DNA of 64,000 bases from Phytophthora quininea (lineage: Eukaryota; Oomycota; Peronosporomycetes; Peronosporales; Peronosporaceae), in NCBI GenBank assembly GCA_011947345.1, contig JAAVTG010000554.1, forward strand, positions 496,001 through 560,000, in the 5' to 3' direction. Of the stretch, positions 23,757 to 34,702 are shown piece by piece. A program made the translations under genes and the position numbers. The stretch's first letter is position 1; every line of letters begins with the position of its first letter. The notes beneath the pieces were generated by a model that had not been told where the DNA came from, made no database searches, and worked only from the letters and a program-made list of their open reading frames with translations.

Positions 23757-24171
23757 TCACGCGATGCAACCATTTTCAACCAAAGACTTGTTGTCTGTGA
23801 AGCCGCAAGCAGATAGTCCGAGAAGAATCAGACACTGTAGGTCGTTGGTGGGATACCATTGTAGATTGAAACTGGAAAAGTATCTAGAAACTGTCATGAA
23901 GGTATATTACGGTACTGGCGTCTTCGGTGTGCGGCTTCAGTGTGTTGGTCCCCTTACTTTAGAATGGCGCATTCCCTACCAGTCAACACATGTAGCAGAT
24001 GCAGTCAGAAAACTCTTCCTCTATTGTTGTTCAGTTCCTGGACGATATTTTAATATATTAAAAAGAATATTATTCTGGTTCAATTCCAATAGTTTCCTTT
24101 TTGAGGATAAATACTTTTGAGATATCATTCAGTGTTTTACCCTCATAACGTATTTGCGAAAATGGTTCCAT
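23757..24171. other. No secure gene
   Basis: A 143-residue plus-strand frame (23689-24120) covers this stretch and partly overlaps the transposase fragment. It has no motif I recognise and becomes A/T-rich towards its end. Confidence 0.3.
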
Positions 24172-24687
24172 AACCAGTTCGCGAGTCAAGTAAAGGTGAT
24201 TGGGGGTTACTATTGAATAAAAACTCCGCTAAAAGCTGAACGAATTTGCGACTGCCTGTATCTTATATAGTCGTGTCTGAAATCAACATAATGATTTTCC
24301 TCCGGTACACAGACTCAGCCGTTCACGGCCAAGAAGACGAAAACATCTGCCGTTATACGTTCTTTTAGCTAGTAAATATTTACACCAAAAATACAGGATT
24401 ATTAAAGTTCTACTCATTCTTTCGTGGTTCATAGAAATGCGCAGTGCAACTGTGCATTAAAAGCACACCAAATTTAAATAAAAGACTATCCAATCAACCA
24501 ATAGGAAGGCATCAAATTGGGTTTCTTGCCATAGCGGAACGAGATCAGATCGAATCGATGCATGTTGTATTGTTACATTAACACTAATAAATGCCTATTA
24601 TCATGTGCTAAAGATCTTTAACAGAGCTTTTTATTTTTCGAGTCTGCCAAGAAGGGCAAAAATCTTTACTTGACTCGCGAACCCGTT
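24172..24687. mobile_element. MITE-like unit with terminal inverted repeats
   Basis: A perfect 17-bp inverted repeat, TTCGCGAGTCAAGTAAA, occurs at 24178-24194 and inverted at 24665-24681. Allowing two mismatches it extends outwards to AAC at both sides (24172 and 24687), giving about 23 bp. The 516-bp interior is A/T-rich with no open frame of note, as expected for a non-autonomous MITE. I could not identify a target-site duplication, so the superfamily is open. Confidence 0.6.
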
Positions 24688-25567
24688 GTTAATTTGACCC
24701 TTTCAGCAATGGAGGGACGTTTCGGCGGCTTAAGAAAGGGATAGCGAGGGATCTGCTTAGTTTTAGTAAAAGCAAGATTAATATATTTGAAAGATGGCAT
24801 CCATTTTGGCAAACACAGTAAAAAAACCTGCCACGTATTCTCGCTACAAGCTCTGCACTAGGGATCATGCGGAGGCAAATAGGTTTTGAATCGGTGGTTC
24901 ACCAGCCAAACTTCACCTTTCCTGTCTTGCAGTACGCTTTTCAAGTTCGTCCTGTAATTAATTTGTCGTCGACAACAGCGTTAATAAACTGTTGGTGCTC
25001 GCTCTCAATTGGCGTAATTTGTTCAATGGGTCCTGATGCTTCGACCTTTGTTGTGCCACTTGGTCGCGCAATGTCGTTGTACGAGTTCTCTTTAGTTGGT
25101 CCGGCTGTGATGCTGGGCAACCTTTTGGTGTGTCAGCTTCCATTCACGAGCAACAAGCTGCGAGCGTCATGTCGTCAGGATCTGCTCGCAGTCGAGGGGG
25201 AATTCTCGACAGTTGCTGCTGTTTACGGCAAGAACAAGGACGGCAGGTGGGAGCCTCGCTTGTACGGTAGTGGAGCTAGTTAGATCACTTTGCATTTTGC
25301 AGTTAAGAAGTCAAGTACACGTTGACTTCGCGGGAGTCCCAGCTCCCAATCCCTGCTAGCACCGAACCGACAAAGCGGGAGATTGTTCTGTTACGTGTAG
25401 TTTGAGTCAGCAGATATTCCCCTATAACCCTTCTAGCTCCACAATACACAGAATAAAGCTCCATACTTTGGCAGCCGCCCTGGAAGCCAACGCGATCACA
25501 TCTCATTCTTCCCTGTCGCGAACAGACTTCCAACCAGCAAGACTAACCAAGCAGCGTCATCAAGGGC
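24688..25567. other. Unrecognised stretch upstream of the Fanzor pseudogene
   Basis: Contains a 138-residue plus-strand frame (24867-25283) with hydrophobic segments but no family resemblance. It may include the 5' flank of the Fanzor-bearing element. Confidence 0.3.
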
Positions 25568-27391
25568 ATGCCGCCCAAGCGGCGGGGAAACCTCCAGCGG
25601 CAGGATAGTGGTAATGACACGGAAGAGCGCCCCGTCAAGCGCCGTCGCTCAGATATTACTGCGAAACATCGTGCCGACGTCGGCACCACCGTTGTTGCAG
25701 TGAAGACGACAATGAACACTTTTTCCAGGACGCTGGCAACGCAATTACATCTCCCGTGGGATGAAATACTGTTCGACATTGACAAGTCGACGTTGGAGGC
25801 GTACCTACTTGCTAACATCCATGTGGCTCGGATGTGTGAGCTGGGACGACCTCTCGAATCGCTAGATCAACCATTCTTCTCACACTGCCTCGGGGCTGTG
25901 ATGAATGGCGGCCCATCACGGTCTGGAGGCGACGAGCTGCGAGCATCTGTCCTACTATACAATCGGTGGCGAGGAGAACGTGTTCAGCGAGCAAATAGCA
26001 CCCGTATCTCACACGGCTTCTAACAGTGCGCAAGCTACCAAATGGCAACCAATGCCAGCAACGCGGTGTGCGGCAACTTTTACCGTCGGTTCAACAAGCA
26101 TGTCAAGCGCATCTATCAGTTCAATGGCAGCCAAGCCTACCGCTTCCTCAAAGACGTTCTGTCACCAGACCAGTGCGGCGGTAGAGACAGAAGGGTTGTC
26201 GAATGGCGAGCCAGGATCCCCCGCAAGGCCAACGGGTATCTCGATGAGAAAGCCCACTTGCTTATGCCTCTGACGTACAAGTTTCTCACTGACATCGAGG
26301 AGCGCAACCAGCTAATTGAAGACAACCTCGAGGGCGAAGGCAATAAGGAAGAGCCGGAGAGCCCGGAGTCTCAAAATATTCGCGTCTTTTCTCTTCTTCC
26401 GTGCAAGCGTGGGTTTCAGAGCTGCTACTTCAAGATGTGATCTACGGGGCTTCATGCTCTGTTGAAGCGGGCCGGCGTCGCCGGCATCCCATCGCTGGCG
26501 GATTGGCATGACGTAGCTGGCCAGTATTGGCGCGAGCTATTCAAGATTGAGAAGTTCGAGACGCAGAGCCGAAAGTTTGCTGGTGAGATTCAAACTGATG
26601 GAAAGAACGTGAGTGTTATGCTGCGCATACCCGAACGTTCCACCGCGCCGCATGCCTTGTGTAAAGACGATTAGGGGGGTCTCGATCCGGGTCGCCGTGA
26701 TCTGTTTGTCGCTACCAGCTCCGATTGCGAGAAGAAGTCGTGTTCGTCTCGGGAATTCTACGAAGATGCCCGATACACTGCGAGCAACAAGACAACGAAC
26801 TCGTGGAAGGAAAGTGACGCCGTCGTCGAGAGGGCATTCGCAACGATACCGTCCAAGAAGACAGCAGTTCTCGACAACCTAGAGACCTACACCAAGTTCG
26901 TCATTCCACGGCTCGACATTCGGCTCGGCTTCGAGTGACGCAAACCGTTCCGCAAACTACACATCCGACGGTACATCTTTGCCAAGAAGAAACTCCGGGA
27001 GCTTTGTTTGCAGCTGATTGCACGTGCTGGTGCAAGGACTCTGGTTGGCCTTGGCGACTGGAACAACACCGACCTCGGCGGCCGCATCAAACGCCACCCC
27101 AAAGGCCCCGTCCAGGCCTTCGAGGCAGAGCTGAAACGCTACTGCAGGGTCGAATCCATTGACGAGTTCAGAACCAGCAGACTGCATGCTGACTACCACA
27201 CTGAGATCAACAAGCAGTTCTCTCTGCAACGCTGCCGTGACGACAGGACGCGGACTCGCAAAGCTTATAGTGTACTCCATTATCCGAGCAATGGTTGTTT
27301 TGGTGCTACTGTGAACCGAGATGGAAATGCGTCTCGGCTGCAGAACAAGCTGCAGGGTCTCCGACCGATCGCGTTCTGCCGCGGGACGTAG
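25568..27391 (+). pseudogene. Fanzor (eukaryotic TnpB-like RNA-guided nuclease homologue) with four in-frame stops
   Basis: A single frame of 608 codons stays in phase from the ATG at 25568 to the stop at 27389, broken only by stops at 26021 (TAA), 26438 (TGA), 26672 (TAG) and 26936 (TGA). The N-terminus is basic (PPKRRGN, VKRRRSD), like a nuclear localisation signal. RuvC motif I is GGLDPGRRDLFVATS with the catalytic Asp codon at 26684. It is followed by STREFYEDARYTASNK-like SREFYEDARYTASNKTTN. A GLGDWN motif lies near 27050, DEFRTSRLH near 27160 and the RuvC III motif VNRDGNASR with Asp at about 27320. The zinc-finger Cys that normally follow the TS motif and precede RuvC III are partly replaced (ADYH, LHYPSNGC). 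Fanzors are guided by an omega RNA encoded beside the gene and cut DNA. This copy is inactive, though unusually well preserved in phase. Confidence 0.8.
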
Positions 27392-28016
27392 CCAAACCAC
27401 AAGTGTCCTGTGTGTGCCCGCTGGTGGCATCAGGATAGCCGGTGGTCTCCGGCATTAACCTGCTGATGCTGTAGGAAGAGAGTAGCTACTAGCACGTCCC
27501 GGATAGCGGGGGTAAAGGGGCTAATCAGGCCTGCGATCGCTCTGCTAGCAGCAACTGCTTCTTTGCGACTTAACTGTGCGAAAACATCAATGGGAATGTG
27601 GTGTGAATGTGCGCACATCAACCAACGTAAGAGCTCCATACAACGTAGCAGGATGGAACCAGAATCTGGTAGGCTTTGGAGGTCCGGAAACGTTGCCCCG
27701 CGTCGAGAGCTTCTGATAGTGCCTCCTGTTGCTCTAGAAGTAAAACAAGACCTTGTAGCGTTGACAAACTGGGCAACAGATTTGTTGATTGCTTTGAACA
27801 GAGCAACCACGAACCCGCTGTTCACTATCGGAGGCATTGGTGTATTCGGGCGTAAATGTCGAGATAGCGTTCCCCGAGCACCTGCAGCTATTCGGCAAGC
27901 AAGACGAATCGTTAATCAGCTTCCAGTTAGAAAAAACACACACACACCCGCAAGACAAAGCGCTAGTTCAAATATAGCTCAAGTACATGGTATTATTGTA
28001 AAAACCAAGTGTTTTG
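27392..28016. other. Fanzor 3' flank; no recognised gene, (CA)n run
   Basis: Overlapping open frames on both strands (27563-28081 plus, 27837-27430 minus) have no motif that I recognise. A short (CA)n run lies near 27936. If the Fanzor ever had an omega RNA, it would be expected in or just beyond this 3' flank. Confidence 0.3.
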
Positions 28017-28583
28017 TCACACGCGAAGGCGATACAAATCGGGCCTGTAGCCAAATAAAAATGTATGTAAATCAACACTGACGCAAACTAAAGAAGTGTG
28101 GAAAAGAAGCGACGTGGCTGTAATTCGGTTGCGTGTTGCGCGGCGCCGTGTTGCATCTCCAACTTGATTTTCTTTTACCGCAAACGCAAACAGCTCTAGA
28201 CAGAGCGGTCCGTTATCTTTTCGGCGGCGCTGGTAGTTGGTCGTCACTGTAGTCACCACAGTGCGCCAGTTTACGGCGGTAAGAACCACCCAATCTTGTT
28301 GTGTTGCACCCTGACTTGGCTTAGCATAGAGATCAGTGTCAGGACGAAGCGATCTAGTGTCGTAAGCAGCGAGTGCTGCTTCTATCCGCTCCTCTTCACT
28401 AGCATAGAGCGATTCGTAGCTGGTTGCGGGGTCAAATTGAAACTCAGCATTCTCAGCACGGACATTAGTTCGGCTCGTCCTGGTGATAGAACCGATTTTA
28501 ACTGAGACTCGCGCTAGTACTTGCATTGCGCTGATCCTGGTAGTTTTTTTTTGTGCGTGGTGCCTTGGAATGCCGAGTTTCAC
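28017..28583 (-). CDS. Uncharacterised protein, 188 residues
   Basis: An uninterrupted frame. The middle is acidic and regular (FQFDPATSYESLYASEEE, AALAAYDTRSLRPDTDLYAK, DWVVLTAVNWRTVVTTVTTN), followed by a basic RRRKDNGPL and a hydrophobic end. No signal peptide or membrane segment is evident. The composition is that of a real folded protein. It looks like a member of a repeated oomycete family often found in repeat-rich DNA, but I cannot assign a function. It stands alone between the Fanzor remnant and the gene-dense half. Confidence 0.45.
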   Translation of the reverse strand: MKLGIPRHHAQKKTTRISAMQVLARVSVKIGSITRTSRTNVRAENAEFQFDPATSYESLYASEEERIEAALAAYDTRSLRPDTDLYAKPSQGATQQDWVVLTAVNWRTVVTTVTTNYQRRRKDNGPLCLELFAFAVKENQVGDATRRRATRNRITATSLLFHTSLVCVSVDLHTFLFGYRPDLYRLRV

Positions 28584-29858
28584 GCTGACATTCCGACCTA
28601 TTTAGAGACCAAAACCGGCGCATAAGTATAAAAGCTACAGATGTGATTGGTCTTTAAAATGAGTTTAAATAATAGTACGTAACTATAATTTAGGGTACGA
28701 CAGAAACAAATTACAGCGTCTTTTTCTTAATTAAGTTCCAAAACGGCTGATTTACTTTCTGATTAGACATTCCGAGTGCTTTTCACAATAGATTGTATGG
28801 TCTTAATTAAGAGAGAGATGCCAATGGAAGGATTGAGCGGAATATCGGGATGAATTTCCTCATTTTCCAATCGACGAATGCTGGATGGCGCGGATCAATG
28901 AAGGGGTCCGCTGCAGTCGTGGCCAAAGTGCCAGCTCGAGGCGGAGCTGAACTGTGAAACGGCTGCGATCACCAGTCAGTCAGCAGTGCCGACAGGGCAT
29001 TTTTGTGACAGTGAATTACAGCCGCAGCAGCTGGGGAACGCCCGGCACGAGTTGTGCGGATCCGTTCTGTTGGCATCACCGCTTCCTCATCAAACTGCCG
29101 CCTCCTCTCGCTAGACGCCGCCTGCCCAGCACCGCGACATCGTCGGCATCCCGCTCGCCCTTCCCAGCGCTTTTACCGCGCGCCTGGTTTATTTGGCCTG
29201 TCGAGTCTCGACTCTGTTCTGCGCGGCGTGTAAATTTTTGCGCTTTGGCTGCCACATTGCAGAGCTATTATAGCGTAGCGCTGCCTGTCCACAGTCGTCA
29301 GCGGGGCTTCGCAGCAGCCAGCACGTGGCCGAGCTGAGGGGGACAAGCGCTGCTGCCGGTGCTCTCCATGTGTCGAGCTGAGAATCCAGCCATGCCAACG
29401 CGTGGCCCCAGTCGAGCGCTCCGTTGTGAGCGTCCAGCATTGCCACACGTCAACCTCCAATGCAGAGATGGGCGCCGCCTCGATCGTCATTGGCCCAAAT
29501 CCCGCCGGACGGGGCACAGCGACAGGCCAGCAGTCCATTTCGCAGGTCCGAAAGTCTCAGCAAAGGCTCAGTCCTCTCCTTTGTTATCAATCGATTTGAG
29601 CGGGACATGCCGATTGAACAGGTTCTAGGTCGCCAGGTCGTCGGAACGCACGCAACTCTTCGGTCACTTGGTTTCACTATGACCCGCGAAAACAGACGCC
29701 TCATGCCCGCGCGGTTCTCATTCCTTCTCGTTCCTCGCAGTGCTCAGGTGGCAGAAGACTCGTTTTCCGTTGCTGCGGAAAAGAGTACAACACAACAAAG
29801 CAGACCGGCGCAGCAGGACAGGCCCAGAAGCCTCTGAACACCGCAGTCCTATCAGACC
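28584..29858. promoter_or_regulatory. Intergenic and upstream region of the TRP-like gene
   Basis: About 1.3 kb without a supported gene. A/T-rich to about 28850, then GC-rich. Frames at 29173-29538 (minus) and 29460-29837 (plus) overlap and have no motif. The last few hundred bases should hold the promoter and 5' leader of the following gene; this marks the change from transposon-rich to gene-rich DNA. Confidence 0.4.
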
Positions 29859-32641
29859 ATGAACGTGCGCGCGGTGCGACTGCTGCTGCTGAGCGCGGCG
29901 GCCAGCGCGGCGCTGCTGGCGCCGTCGGCCTCGGCCGCCACCACGTGCCCCGTGTACGTGCAGTCGCAAACCACCTCGACGCTCACCGACCCTATCACCA
30001 AGATCGTGTCGGCCGGCAGCGGCAGCAACGCGTCTGGCTCAGGCGCCGCCAAATCCAGCTCCAGCGGCTCGGGCGCCAACTTCTCGAACGCAGGAAGCCA
30101 CGGCACGCACAACGCCGACGTGGGTAGCTCCTCGGGCTCCTCCACGTCCACCACCGCCGGCTCCAGTGGTGGTCACTCCACCACCACGGGTAGCGCGGAC
30201 TCGACCGGCAGCGCTGGCGTCTCGACAGCGACGACGACGACCCGTCGTCTACTACCAAAACACCGTCAGCAACGACAGCTACCAGCACTACCACTGCTAC
30301 TACGGCACCGTCGACGACTACAGGATCGACGACGACCACGACGACAGCTCCGTCAGCGACGACCGCGTCAACCACCGTCTCGACTTCATCGGGATCGACA
30401 GGAACTTCTGCGGGAACGACCACGACCTTGTCGGTGCGTAAGCTACAGGCGACAACCACAGGATCGGCTACAGGAACGACCACAACGGCGGGATCGAGTA
30501 CCGGAACGACCACAACCACTACAACAACCGCAGGTTCTAGCTCTTCTACAGGTTCGGTGGGCAGCACGTCGGGCTCCTCGTCCTCAGGCGTCACCTTGAC
30601 ATGTGACAGCACGTTTTACTCCAAGTGGGACACGCTCGGCCTCACGTGCGGCGGCGCCAGCATCAACGTGGACTCGGCGGTGTCGGCCTCCGCCTGCGTC
30701 ATTTATAGCGGCTCGGTCGGCTCGACGTCGGGCTCAACGTGCATCTCAATATGCTCCTTCCCAGCCTGCACAAACAACGCCTGGGTGTACGGTGGAGACA
30801 ATGGAATCTCATCGTCCGTGTACGACGGCTTGGAGCTTGAATCTTTCTTGACCAGCGACGTCATCTCGGCTCTGGAGAAGCGTTCGTCGTCTGTGTCGTC
30901 GTTCCTGTCGAACTCGACCATGTCAAACTCGGAGCAGTGCACGTACTCGTCTGAGAGCTCCTTCTCGTCGTGCACGTGCTCAGCAATGCTGGTGGATAGC
31001 TCCAGCTCTGGTAGTGTGAGCGACGCCGCCAAGAAGCAGCAGCGTGAACAGGACGAAGCCGACGGTATTATTACAAAGGACAACACGACCACGACCGGTA
31101 CGGTGGTGGCGGCTACGTCAAAGAGTGTGGCTGGCGTGACTGTGGCAGTCACGGGTATTGCTGCTATTGCCAGCACCGCTGTTGGAAGCGTCAGTTCTGC
31201 TGGCGCCTCACTTGCGGCCGCTGGTTCGACGATGGCTATCACGACGATTGAGATTTGCCAGTTCGGTGTTCTCGTCAATCAGCTTCAGCTTAACGGCAAG
31301 TCGTCTGCCCTGGCGCAGTTCGGCAAGTCCATGGCCCCGGCGGCTTTCACGTTCCTTCCGTTCGGTAAACGGAACGAGTCCAAATCGGACAGCAGCAGCT
31401 CGGGTAGTAAAAGTAGCGGTAGCAGTGCCGGTCGTCGACTTTCTAGTTCGAGCACAAGCGGCAGTGGCAGCTCGTCCAGCGACTCGCTCTCTGGTATCGC
31501 CAAATACGCTCGTCAACTTGGTATCAAGGAGGACATGCTGTTCATCGTCACTCTTGCAGGCGTGTTCTGCGTGATGGCCTGCGTTGTGGGTCTCTTCGGT
31601 GTCGGCTATTTGTTGGCGGGACTTATGATGCCTCGTGAGGAGTACTTGGCCAAGTTCTTCGACAAGATGATCGGCCTGGAGGTGCTCGTCGCCATCTTGT
31701 CGCAGTATACCATTGGTGTGACGGGTACCTTCCAGATTTACTACTCGGTTCACTACGAGAGTTTCACGGATGCGAAGTGCTTGCTGGCCGTGTTTGCCTT
31801 GATTTTCCTGGCGGCTGGCATCCTCGTGTACGGCTACATTGTGATTAAGAAGCACGAGGCCGAGATTGCCGACGTGGGTACCGTGCAGCACTTGAAGAAG
31901 ACTGTTAACATGCGTTACGGCCCTCTGTACGAAGAGTACAAGTACAAGAACCGTTTCTTCTTCGCAGCCAAGATGATGCTGGCGCTCACGACGGGTGTGG
32001 TCACTGGCTGTGCGAGCATGTCGTCCACTGTTCAGGTCTCCATCATTCTGGCCCTGAATGTGTTCTTCTTCTTCTACCTGGAGATCCAGTCTCCTCACCA
32101 CTCCAAGTTTGTGCAGACGACCACGAGCTTCGTGTCCATCATGAAGATTGCTGTGCTCGTGCTGACGTTCTTCTTGATCAGTGCGGCCGCCAGTGATGGC
32201 TTCCCGACAAGTCTGCAGAACGGCATCTCGGTGGCTATCGTGGGCCTGAACTTGTTCGTGCTCCTGTTGTTGATGATCCGATCGCTGTACACATTCTGGC
32301 AGAAGTTCAAGCTCCAGCGTGACGCCGCGTACGACCAGGAGGAACAGACTGCGCAGGACTACTTCAAGGACGAGACGCCTGCGCAGCGCAAGGAGGGCGG
32401 TGTGCATCAAGCGGGCCAGCCGGTCCTCCAGTCCCAGTACTCGAGCAACAACCCGTACGTGCAGGCCAATGGCCCCGTCGACTACAGCAGCGCGGACGAG
32501 ATCCGTCTGCGCTCGGCCACGCACGAGAAGGACGACCGTCAGCAGACGTACGACGCCAGCCGCCAGTCTGCGGCCAACCACTACATCGCCAACGAGCATT
32601 CCATGTACGGTCAGCGTCGCAACGACGTCGTGGAGCTGTAG
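29859..32641 (+). CDS. TRP-like multipass membrane protein with mucin-like ectodomain (one frameshift)
   Basis: The start MNVRAVRLLLLSAAASAALL is a signal peptide cut after the ASA stretch. A very long Ser/Thr/Gly-rich segment (about residues 45-250) looks like a heavily O-glycosylated stalk. A Cys-containing domain follows (LTCDSTFYSKWDTLGLTCGG, then a Cys-rich loop near 30950-31010). At least seven or eight hydrophobic segments follow from about 31080 to 32300, in the manner of fungal/oomycete TRP-like (PF06011-type) proteins, for example DMLFIVTLAGVFCVMACVVG and VSIILALNVFFFFYLEIQ. The cytoplasmic tail is polar. Frame one (from 29859) and frame two (to 32641) meet at a GAC repeat near 30225-30240, so a single base is gained or lost there; as the rest is intact, an assembly indel is likely. 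Probable site: plasma membrane or a vacuolar membrane; substrate unknown. Confidence 0.7.
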
Positions 32642-32914
32642 ATGTGGACGTGTTGATGTTCCTCCTAACGGAGGGTGGTCGTAGAGAAGGGAAGAAAGAG
32701 CCCACACCGCGATGGCGGCTCCACGATAGCGACGAGAGGAGCGCGGCTTGTAATTATGCAGTTGGAAAAGCATTTTGGTTTTCATTCATCAACTTGTTTG
32801 CCATCAACTCGTTCTTCTTGTTGCTGGATTTTGATTGCCGCTCAGGAGCGACGAGGTGATTACGACAAAAATCTGCTATTCATTTCAACTTTGGCCTGAA
32901 GCAGCAAGAAGACC

Positions 32915-33455
32915 ATGGCAGGCGGATCACTATTGACGCAGGGATTGGAGCCTCTGGCCGGCAAGTCCAAGGGCATCCGCAGCAAGCTCAGCAAGCTGTA
33001 TGCACTGGACGAAGAGCTGCAGGCGGCGCATCAGCAGGCCAAGCGCGACGATGACCTCGGCGAGGACGTGGTGACCAAGTACAAGGCCTTCCTCTCGTGC
33101 CGACAGCAGCTCATCTCCGAGCTGGAGCGGCAAAGATCCAGGTGCCATGGCAACTGCGCATGACCATCGACGACCTGGAACTCACAGTAAGGCGAAGCAT
33201 TTCCACAGTCTTCTGAGTCGTAGCTCTAACTCTCGACGTGTGCGTGACCAGCTCAAGCAGCGGCGGGAGAAGAAAGAAGGCGAGACCAGCGCAAAGCCCA
33301 AACACAAGGAGAGCGCAAAAGCCCAAGCCAAGGAGAGCTCTGTGGCAGCAGGAGCAACCGAGACGGCGCACTCTGGACGCGTCACTGTGGCGTTCCTGGC
33401 CCCCACTCTCATTGCACTCGCCATCGCCGTGATCTGGTACCAGTTGAATCACTAA
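32915..33455 (+). CDS. Tail-anchored coiled-coil protein (one intron, one frameshift)
   Basis: Exon one starts MAGGSLLTQGLEPLAGKSKG and is helical (SKLSKLYALDEELQAAHQQA). It is followed after a one-base shift near 33125-33130 by KIQVPWQLRMTIDDLELT. A 65-nt intron (33187-33251; GTAAGG donor, CTAAC, CCAG) leads to exon two (LKQRREKKEGE, Lys/Glu/Ala-rich). The protein ends in one hydrophobic helix, VAFLAPTLIALAIAVIWY, four residues from the C-terminus. This is the arrangement of a tail-anchored protein of the ER or mitochondrial outer membrane, as in SNARE-like proteins, but I do not recognise the family. Total about 160 residues. Confidence 0.55.
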
Positions 33456-33554
33456 GTCGAGTAGCAGGAAGCCCAGCAGCAGAGCCAAGGGCGAGCAGAA
33501 TATACTACCTAAAGTATTGAGTCTCTCGTCGCCACTGATTTTGCAGACCAGCAA

Positions 33555-34623
33555 ATGCTGTTTGCACGCAGTCTGGAACTGCGAGTTCGAGCTCTCCATC
33601 GACCGTTTGCAATGGCAGCAGCAGCAGCAGCCACCTTAAACCACGACGCAGTTGGCGACTTGACATCTCTCGGCTCGCTTCGTCCTAGAGCCAACGTGCT
33701 GATCGTCGGCGATGGCAATTTTTCCTACTCGCGTGCTTTCCTCCGAGCCAACTGCACTCGCATCAAGGAGCAGTATCTTGATGTGACGGCTACGTCACTT
33801 GACACCGAGAGCCAACTACAGCAAATGTATCCGAGATCAGCCGCCATCCTGGACGAGCTCCGAGCTGGCGGCGTGCACGTCCGACATGGCGTGAACGCCA
33901 TTAGACTGGAGAGCTACAGCTTTAACGCCAAGTTCGATCGAGTTGTGTTCAACTTCCCGCACTACGCAGCCGACGGAGGAGTAGGCAACAAGCGCAACAA
34001 GATCCACCGCCATCGACAACTGCTCGTCGATTTCTTTGCCAGTGCGAGTCAAGTGCTCGCAGACGACGGACAAGTTTGGGTCACACTGTGTGCTGGCCAA
34101 GGAGGCACCAAACTCGAGCACAAACAGCGCTCCGTGGGAGATACGTGGCAGATCGTCTCGTGCGCTGCTTCGGCAGGTTTGATCCTGCAGAACGCGCACT
34201 TTTGCCCCGTGGACGACCTCGCAGAACTGGGCTACTACAGCGTCGGGTACCAGTCAAGAGAGGGCCTTTTGGACGGACGATGGCATCACCCACGTCTTCT
34301 ACCGCGAAGCACCGGAGCGACGGTCGTTCTTTCCTATCGAGTGGACTCGCGACGTCAGCTTTTGGGTCACAGACGAGCAAGAGTTCTCGGAAGAGCGTCT
34401 GCTTGCGGTCGTACGGGAACACTTTCCATCGCAGACGATCACGGTAGCAATTTCTCTCCTGGACGAGTATCGCTGCAGTAAGAGCGGTCGGAAGTCTGTC
34501 ACCTATCGTCTCGCTATCTCTTCGTCTCACTTGGCGCTCTCTCGTGACCGAGTCAACGCACTCGCCCAAGCAGCACTAACAGCGATCGAGAATTCGTCCT
34601 TCGGCGCTTCCAGAGCCACCTAA
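33555..34623 (+). CDS. FDXACB1: FDXACB1-like protein: BMT5-type Rossmann domain plus FDX-ACB domain (one frameshift)
   Basis: From 33555 (or the Met at 33612) the protein opens with the BMT5-type Rossmann fold: RPRANVLIVGDGNFSYSRAF, then SLDTESQL, VRHGVNAIRL and FDRVVFNFPHYAADGG. In yeast this domain methylates uridine in 25S rRNA. Near 34265, in a GGGCCTTTTGG run, the frame changes. The second frame continues to a stop at 34623 with a ferredoxin-fold anticodon-binding domain: PIEWTRDVSFWVTDEQEF, then RLLAVVREHF and SGRKSVTYRLAISS. The same two-domain order is seen in animal FDXACB1. The join is so exact that a homopolymer error is the likely cause. Expected size about 355 residues. Confidence 0.75.
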
Positions 34624-34702
34624 TAGCAATAAGTAAAATTCTCCATTGATGACAGCAGATTGAGGTCTCTGTCTTATAAGTACTGATCACTGTTGTCGCT
34701 AT

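Noticed and set aside
31208..32785. 525-residue minus-strand ORF opposite the TRP-like gene
   Set aside because: It is antisense to a strongly supported membrane protein, is His/Arg/Val-rich and has no motif; a codon-bias shadow.
33187..33208. 22-nt intron (GTAAGG...CCACAG) in the tail-anchored protein gene
   Set aside because: Too short to splice; the 65-nt choice ending at 33251 restores the frame and contains CTAAC.
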